From NCBI GenBank assembly GCA_947034895.1, contig OX344763.1, positions 15,717,001-15,781,000 on the forward strand: 64,000 nt of DNA. The letters run 5' to 3'. Shown in pieces: positions 57,401 through 64,000 of this stretch. This DNA comes from Rhytidiadelphus loreus (lineage: Eukaryota; Streptophyta; Bryopsida; Hypnales; Hylocomiaceae). Numbering within the stretch: the first letter of the stretch is position 1; every line of letters begins with the position of its first letter. The notes below the pieces were generated by a model, which saw nothing but the letters and a program-made list of their open reading frames with translations, was not told where the DNA came from and ran no database searches. Position numbers and translations under genes: made by a program.

Positions 57401-59399
57401 TACATGTGTTGAATTGTATTCACTATAGAGGCTATTTATCTATTATTTCACAATAAATATGTCCCTAATTTTTTTTCTACTTCTATTTTCACCCATTTTA
57501 TACACCTTCTGATAGTTAAAATTGAAATTTGAGGCATTTAAACATGTCCTTGCTATAATTCTAAAATTGATATGTATTTTTAGGGGTGAATAATATGACA
57601 TGTACACTCTTATTATTGTTGAACACAACCTACACAAATAGCACATGTACAAACATCATATATAAACCAATTTATACAAATAAATTATACAAATACAAAT
57701 AGAATCATACATATACAATAGAAGAAAAAACCACAAAAATTAAAAAAACATGCAAATAATATTATATTAGCTAAGCCTAACTTATACATTTACAAATGCT
57801 ACAGTTCAAGGTTCCAAAATCTTGCAAAATGTTCTAACAAGTAGATTGGTTTTAGAGTTTAGGCTTCAAGTTGTAGTGCAATAATAGCTCCTACATGGTA
57901 AAAAAACCCTAGCTATACACATACACAATCCAAAATGAGACGTTGCTCATTACTTTATCTATTTGCAAATGAAAAATGGGAGCTCCTCATATAGTTTCCT
58001 CCCTATCTTTTAGGCTACCCCTTCAGTAGATTTACAACTTATATATTATAGATCATTACAATGTATTGTATAGTAGTTGTAATATAGTACACCTCAAAGA
58101 AGCAATGCTATAATAATTTTAATATTTTTTTACTTATTAGCTCCAACATTTAAAATGTATCCTATATTAGGTCTCAAATTGTTTCTAAAGTAACCCCTAG
58201 TGAAGTATCCATGGGATATTTAGTTTTATGTAAGTTTTGATGATTTATTTGTATTGGCTTTTTCAAAATTTGCATAAAAATATTTTAGAAAATGAAATTC
58301 AATCCTAACTTAGTTACAAAAGTGATGCAGATGAAGTGCACAAGTTATCACATTTTTGTAGTGCAAAGAACAAAGTAAGCAAAGTGTTTATAGTGTGAAT
58401 GGGATTCAAACATGATGGTGTAGAATACTTATTTATGTATGATGAAAAGGTTGTAAAATATTTAAAAGGCATCTAGAATTGGATGTTTGCACGTATGGTA
58501 CACAAACTTTTTTTTGTCACAATGCATTGCTTGCATTATTCAGATAAACTTGAAGAATGTCCATGGTAAGTGCAAATTGAATTTGACGTGGAGGGCAATT
58601 TTTGAGAGAGGGGGACTACCTAGACTACATGACACCCTACACCCACCTACATCCAAATCTCCGAGTGCTCAACATTGAAAAATTTACACTAAAAGAATGC
58701 TTTGTCATGATGAATCATACACACTAAATTTAGAGCCTAATCTAATTTAAAACTATAGTGATAATTTAAAATAAAAATAATATAGATCTTCACAATTGAA
58801 AATATTGTAGTTTCCATATTCATACAATTTTTAGAGTTTTGGGAGTTTTTGGATGTAACTTTGAAGTTTGAAACCTTAAATTGAATTTTAAAGGCTAAAA
58901 AAAGATGTTTCTTTAATTTTTAAATATGTATTTCTAATAAATTGTGACAACAGACTTGTTTTGAATTTTTGTTGAAGGTCATGAATTATCAATGGCAAAA
59001 TGGTTTAAATCTGCTAGTATAGTTTTTTGATACAAAACTAATACAAAACAAGAAATTCTATGCACTTAAAGATGATGATATGACTTTATGTACTACAATG
59101 CACCATCACCCAACTCTATAAATAGAAGAAGAATCTAAAATTGAATTTGAACCTTTAACCCTCTAAAGATGGAGAAATTAGAGATTTCCAAATAGAATAG
59201 ACATGCTAGTACAATTAACACCCTCGAATAAATAAATAAATAGAAAATTTTGAAGTAATTTTTTATTTTAAAAATTAGACTACAAATATCTAACATTTTT
59301 ATAATTTTTCCAAAAATCTCCAATTAGATTTGAAAATTTTGAAAAGTATAAAAAATAATTAAATATTATTTTTCATATTTTTTTGGAGATTTTCAATGT
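54401..59399. other. Long AT-rich gene desert
   Basis: No exon of a recognisable family on either strand. 55190-55330 and 55680-55900 are copies of dispersed repeats also seen near 18.9, 19.7 and 23.8 kb; the latter contains a short GC-rich patch (ggctgcccgagttgcccgcc). Otherwise homopolymer-rich sequence. Confidence 0.45.
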
Positions 59400-59705
59400 G
59401 AATTATAAAATTAAATTATTATTGTCATATATCAATAATAGTTTCATTCAATAAAATTTTGAAATTCATGAAACTCTTACCAAAAAATTTGAAAATGAAT
59501 TTCCATTTGTCGTACTAAAGATTTTTGAAAACTTTGTACTTTTGATAAAAGAATCTCTTATAAATTTAATTAAATTTTTAAAATGAAAAACTATTTTAAA
59601 CTATTTTAAATTTTGCTTTAAGCTAGTGTATTATATATACTACAAAACATCCAAAATTTCATTGAAGAAATATAATTTCTCAATTAGTTAAGGCAAATAT
59701 TTTAG
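59400..59705 (+). repeat. Single arm of the fold-back family
   Basis: Follows the right arm at 22435-22700 in order (cattcaataaaattttgaaa, cttactaaagaatc-like, aaacatccaaaatttcattg, atttctcaattagttaaggc) at low identity. No inverted partner adjoins it. Confidence 0.55.
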
Positions 59706-59862
59706 GGTAAGACAATGTATATTGTACAAATTTACAATTTTTTGATGATAAATTCAAATTTTATGAAGAAAAAATGAAGAAAATTTGTATTCAAATACAA
59801 AACATACTTAAAAGATCTGAAATTTTCAAAATTATAGAAGAACATTATTCGATTATCGTGTA

Positions 59863-59925
59863 GAACATTGTAGTGTAAAGAAAACATTGTAGTGTAAAGA
59901 AAACATTGTATTGTAAAGAAAATTT
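59863..59925 (+). repeat. 19-20-bp tandem repeat, three copies
   Basis: aacattgtagtgtaaagaa repeated three times, the last with one substitution (gtattgt). Confidence 0.9.
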
Positions 59926-59929
59926 CTAT

Positions 59930-62837
59930 GTTGTTCATTATTTAGAATTCTAGTTATAAATCCTCGACTTCAAATTTCAATTAAATGTTTGTTTAAAGAA
60001 TTTTTTCAAAATATTTCAGTGGGGTGGATTAATTTTATATCCAAGTTCTAAAGCTTCAATTTGTTAGTTATTTTCAAAAATAGAAAAAAACATTTTGAAT
60101 GTCAAAAGTAAGTTTTAAGGGGAAATAATGTTCAAACCATTGAAATATTTTGTATAGTGTACCTTTTTTCTGATAAACTACCATGTATAAAATCAAAAAA
60201 CAACTATGATGTCTTGAGTACAACACAATAATGTAGATATAGTATTAATAAAGTTGCATGCACAAAATTGGATGAAAATAATTCATTCTTTAATATGCAC
60301 AAAGTGTGTTTGACCATCCAAAAGACACTTTTAGTCCTTGAAGTCCTTCCAATGTTAAAATTGGCTTTGAAATTGGAGGCTAAAAATGGGAGCCATAAAT
60401 TAATAGACTCATAGTTTACAAAATTCAAGCCTTGAATCTACAATTCTTTTAGTTTCAAGAAGTTTTTACCTTATCATTTAATCAAATTTTGGGTTTAAAA
60501 ACAATGATTTCAAGCAATTTTGTGTGCCTAACAAGGGGGCCCCAAAATTTATAGTGAAAAATATTATAGTGCCCTCCTACTCTCCGTGAGGTGCTCCAAA
60601 CTCACATTTCTACTAGTGTCATTTGTGCCAACAACTATGCTTATATACTACATTCTTATCAAATTGCAATAATCATGATAACTACACTTCTCAATAAATA
60701 TGTTAAATACACTTTTAAATGTGTCCCAATAAGCAATTGAATATTGTTTCTATCATTGAATTGCTTGATGTATGTTGGATTTTGTTGAAAGTCAAAGTAG
60801 TATTTCAAATTTTCTTCTCGTGCATTTTTTGGACAATTAAATGAATAAACTATGAACTTTCAAAGTACAAAAATAGATGATTGTACCAAAAAGCAATCAT
60901 AGTTGCTCATGAATAGAGATTATTCATATTAGGCAAGAATTTATATAAGTTGGTTTAAAACGTGATCACAATTAGGTGAAGTTACCTTAGAACTTGTTTC
61001 CATAGACCCCTTGTTCTTGCATTATTGCAAGGACATAATTACCTACATGTCAAATTTATTTTTTCAACTTCTCATCTTCATCACATATTTTCTAAATAAG
61101 TGCAGGTTTGTCAAGAATGTGCGCAAGGTCTTCCAACTTCATAAGTATTCTTCTTTATTTTAATAAACCAAAATAAAAGGTCAACAATATTCTTCTTTTA
61201 TAGCTTCTTCCTTCAAAAGCTCGCAACATTTAGAGAATCTTGACAATGTTTATGTGGAAACGGCCTACACAATTTTTTCCATGATTGTGTAGATGGGTCA
61301 ATATGGGAAGCTATTACACTTCTAACTTTTCATTATTATATAATTAGAATTTGAAATTATTATTGTTCGAAGCACATCCAAAAGTATTTTGAATAGATAC
61401 AGGAAAAATCAAATTTGTAATCCAAATAAAAATAAAATGCTTCAAATGCAAGATAATAGACAAATATTTTAGAGGTTTTGGCAAATCATGATTAAGAAAC
61501 AAAATCATGGCAATGGTATGTCCAAATGCCATGTCATGGATATGAATTTACTTTTGTAAGCCTAGTTTGCCAAAGACTTTATAATTTTTGTTCTATAGCT
61601 TGCTTTCTAAGGATATTATCTTAAAGGTCTAATGTCTTAAAATATGAGTCTTCTTACACCTATTCAAAGTGCTTTTGGATGTACTTCTAATGACAGGAAT
61701 TTCAATATGTGATTACAAACTTGTGAAAAATTTAGACACTTTTTTGGAAGGCTAGTATGTCTGTTTCCTTGAGGATGTCTTTACTCTTTACCCACATGCC
61801 AAAGTTGATGTCAATGGCATGCACTATACATAATCTAACTACATTTTACTAAGGAGTAAATATCAAATGCTTTATAGAATTGTCACTATTTTAGTGAGAT
61901 TGTAGGACCCCATGTTTGAAAGCTTTGACACCTAGGCATGTCATAAATGACTTTCTAGAGTGTTTTGGTAGGGCCCTTGTAGTGGCCAAACAATTCTTTG
62001 TTGCCTGATCCAAAATCTTAAGAAGAAAGTTCATAGCAAATACAAATTATATTAAAAAAAAACATGAAATTTTTACCATATATAAAAATTATAGTGTGTA
62101 AAATTAGAATATAACCAAAGTTACTACATCATTCTAAAATTAAAAAATCAACAAATTGTGGTCATAGGTCCAAAGTTCAAATTGCTATTAAATATTGAAA
62201 TTTATGAATTATTCAAAACTCCTAATTGGAATAGAAAGTACACTTGATAAGCTTCATTTCACTAGTTGAACTTAAATTCAAAAAATATCAAATGTCATGG
62301 CTAAAATTCACATGAAGTGTAAATAGCAAGAAATGACCAAGATGCACCACAAGAGTGATCCATGGATTAAACATTTTCTTCTTTCAAAATGTTAATAATA
62401 CCATAATGAAGAACTTTACAATACTAGTCATTGAAAATATACTCAAGCAATTTCTAGTATTTTTATTGGGTACAAAAACATATTTTCTATCCTCCAATCT
62501 TAGATGAAGTCATCCATTATACACTCGATTATACACTAATTTAGTGTCCTAGGAAGGTTAGGGTTAGGGTTCGACCACCTACACCTAATCACTTAAACAT
62601 TTGTGGAACAGATGGTGAGCAGTTGACTGTGATGGAAATTTTTCACATGTAGGGAGATAGAAAATATTGGGATTGCAAAATTTTTGAAATTCTATTTGCA
62701 AAATTGAAATTCCTTTGAATTTCAGAAGGCAAAAAGTGTTCCAAACTAGTACACGACATTGAGAGTCTTGCAATTCCACTCATAGGGAAAACTACTTCCT
62801 ACTCATGCATACAAATTTCAAAATAATAAATGCTCTA
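59930..62837. other. AT-rich intergenic DNA
   Basis: No conserved coding segment, RNA gene or paired repeat recognised. Confidence 0.4.
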
Positions 62838-63559
62838 AGGTGGGTGTACCCTAAACCGCCTCTTTTTGCTATTGAGCCTATTTACGGTTATTAGACTGGA
62901 CATATTTTTACATTTTCTTGTTGGCAAGTGAAAGGAGGTTCCAATGAACCAGAGAACGTGGCATTTGGATAATGTATGCAAAAGTTATTAAGGAACAAAG
63001 TTTGATTCTAAAAGCGTTTCTTCCACATAGGTACAGAACTGATTTTGGAAATGTACACATAGTGAAGATGGCGCTTTAAAGTCAGTGGCACATTTGGGTG
63101 TACCTACCTTAGTACATGACATTCAACAATTGATCCTCGTAGCCTCACACATTGTGCATGTTATTAAAACTAAGTTAAACTTCCAAACACGATTCACAAA
63201 GAAGTTTTGGCTGGCCAGAAACAGATGGGGACCCATCCCTGGTTGGTAATGGGTAATAAGTTTATGGTGGGACTTGGGAGAGTAATAAGGTAGTATGCTG
63301 TTAAATGGCACCTGACCTTAAAGCGCCATCTAGAAGGTTTGTACATTTCGAATTTCAGTTATGTACCTGTTTGGATGGAGCGCTTTCAGAAATGAACTTT
63401 GACCCTTAATAACTTTTGCATACAATATCCAAATGTGGCGTCCTTTGGTGCATTGGAACCTCCTTTCACTTGCCAACATGAATGTGTGAAAATTTGACCA
63501 ATTTCATAATAGCAACTAGGCTCAGTAGTAAAAAGTGACGGTTTTGGGTGTACCCACCT
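62838..63559. mobile_element. Composite fold-back MITE with TA duplication, 722 bp
   Basis: Outer ends: AGGTGGGTGTACCC on both sides, continuing as TAAACCG and AAAACCG, flanked by TA (62836-62837 and 63560-63561). The arms are inverted over roughly 250 bases (for example gatggcgctttaaagtc against ccttaaagcgccatc). The left arm alone is a complete unit: 62838-63109 ends in GGGTGTACCTACCT followed by TA. So the structure is two inverted copies of a 272-bp MITE around a spacer of about 190 bases, with the inner end of the right copy truncated. The TA target and AGGTRGG...CACCC terminus resemble the pogo-like element at 6778. Confidence 0.82.
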
Positions 63560-64000
63560 TAACGGTGGGGCACGGATTTCCGCAAGGACCCCATAGAGGT
63601 CCTGCGTGCCTGGGCATGGGTGCTCTGAGGAAGTAATGTACGGAGTACCAATTTGCCGAAACTGTCGGTAACCAAAGTTCGTCAAATCATGGTTTCCAAA
63701 CCTCTGTTTCTCCAGTTGTGTGAATCTCTGCGTCTCAGGCTTGCTCTTTGATAAATTACAGTAGGTTTACGCTCGAGATATTAGTTCGGCCAGAGAGTGA
63801 AAGACTGTTCTGCAATTAAGCCTGGGCGTAGTTCTGAGTTCTGAAGGAAATCTAACTCAGCAGGCTCTCCCACGCTGACGTACGTAGAAATTAGGATAAT
63901 TTCATGTTCCCTCCTGGTGTGTCAACTTGATGGTCGGAGGTTTTGCATTTCAAGATGCTCTGTGGTTGCAGTACGTTTCTGAGGCCTGCGCGCAAGCCGA
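63560..64000. other. Right edge, no gene recognised
   Basis: Composition becomes less AT-rich toward the end (gaggcctgcgcgcaagcc), as at the gene starts in this window, so a gene or promoter may begin just beyond the edge. No exon can be supported from what is present. Confidence 0.35.

Overview
The window reads as nuclear DNA of a land plant. It holds spliced GT-AG genes for a cytosolic ribosomal protein, a plant heptahelical (HHP/PAQR) membrane protein, a GRDP/DUF1399 protein and a RING-H2 protein. These sit in long, very AT-rich, gene-poor DNA full of decayed DNA transposons. Short to mid-sized introns, low gene density and Tc1- and pogo-type elements fit a non-seed plant such as a moss, but that placement is inference.

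Genes from left to right: RPS19 (+, four exons, 1434-3054); a convergent two-exon gene for a small, probably mitochondrial membrane protein (-, 4129-5669); an intronless, divergent but fully open eEF1B-beta-like gene (+, 20990-21694); an HHP/adiponectin-receptor-like seven-helix protein (+, four exons, 26410-28917); a GRDP/DUF1399 protein (-, seven exons, 30550-37970); and a RING-H2 E3 ligase with several SUMO-interaction-like motifs (-, seven coding exons, 47946-51245, with a 5' UTR intron). All exon joins given here were checked for splice dinucleotides and reading phase by eye. No operon-like functional link between these genes is expected.

Mobile DNA: 6778-10549 is a structurally complete pogo-like element with terminal inverted repeats (TIRs), a TA target duplication and a broken transposase. 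It is inserted in the first bases of a copy of a second family, a MITE that occurs four times here (near 10.6, 17.9, 19.5 and 44.0 kb). Other short inverted-repeat elements lie at 11.8-12.2 kb (with a 15-bp target duplication and an internal minisatellite), 13.7-14.4 kb, 22.0-22.7 kb (fold-back), 24.97-25.23 kb, inside an HHP intron (27.9-28.1 kb), 46.9-47.2 kb (TAA duplication, PIF/Harbinger-like) and 62.8-63.6 kb (two inverted copies, TA duplication). Two dead Tc1/mariner transposases lie near 16.2 and 40.4 kb. Local tandem arrays lie at 41.1-42.7 and 53.4-54.4 kb.

Most worth a second look: the Arkadia-like RING protein (SIM-like and MIU-like motifs plus RING-H2), the eEF1B-like retrogene with an intact frame despite strong divergence, the nested pogo/MITE insertion, the unclassified 434-bp element with a 15-bp duplication, and the GRDP gene with a duplicated splice acceptor/exon start and two possible C-termini. 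No tRNA, rRNA, CRISPR array or prokaryotic-type system was found.
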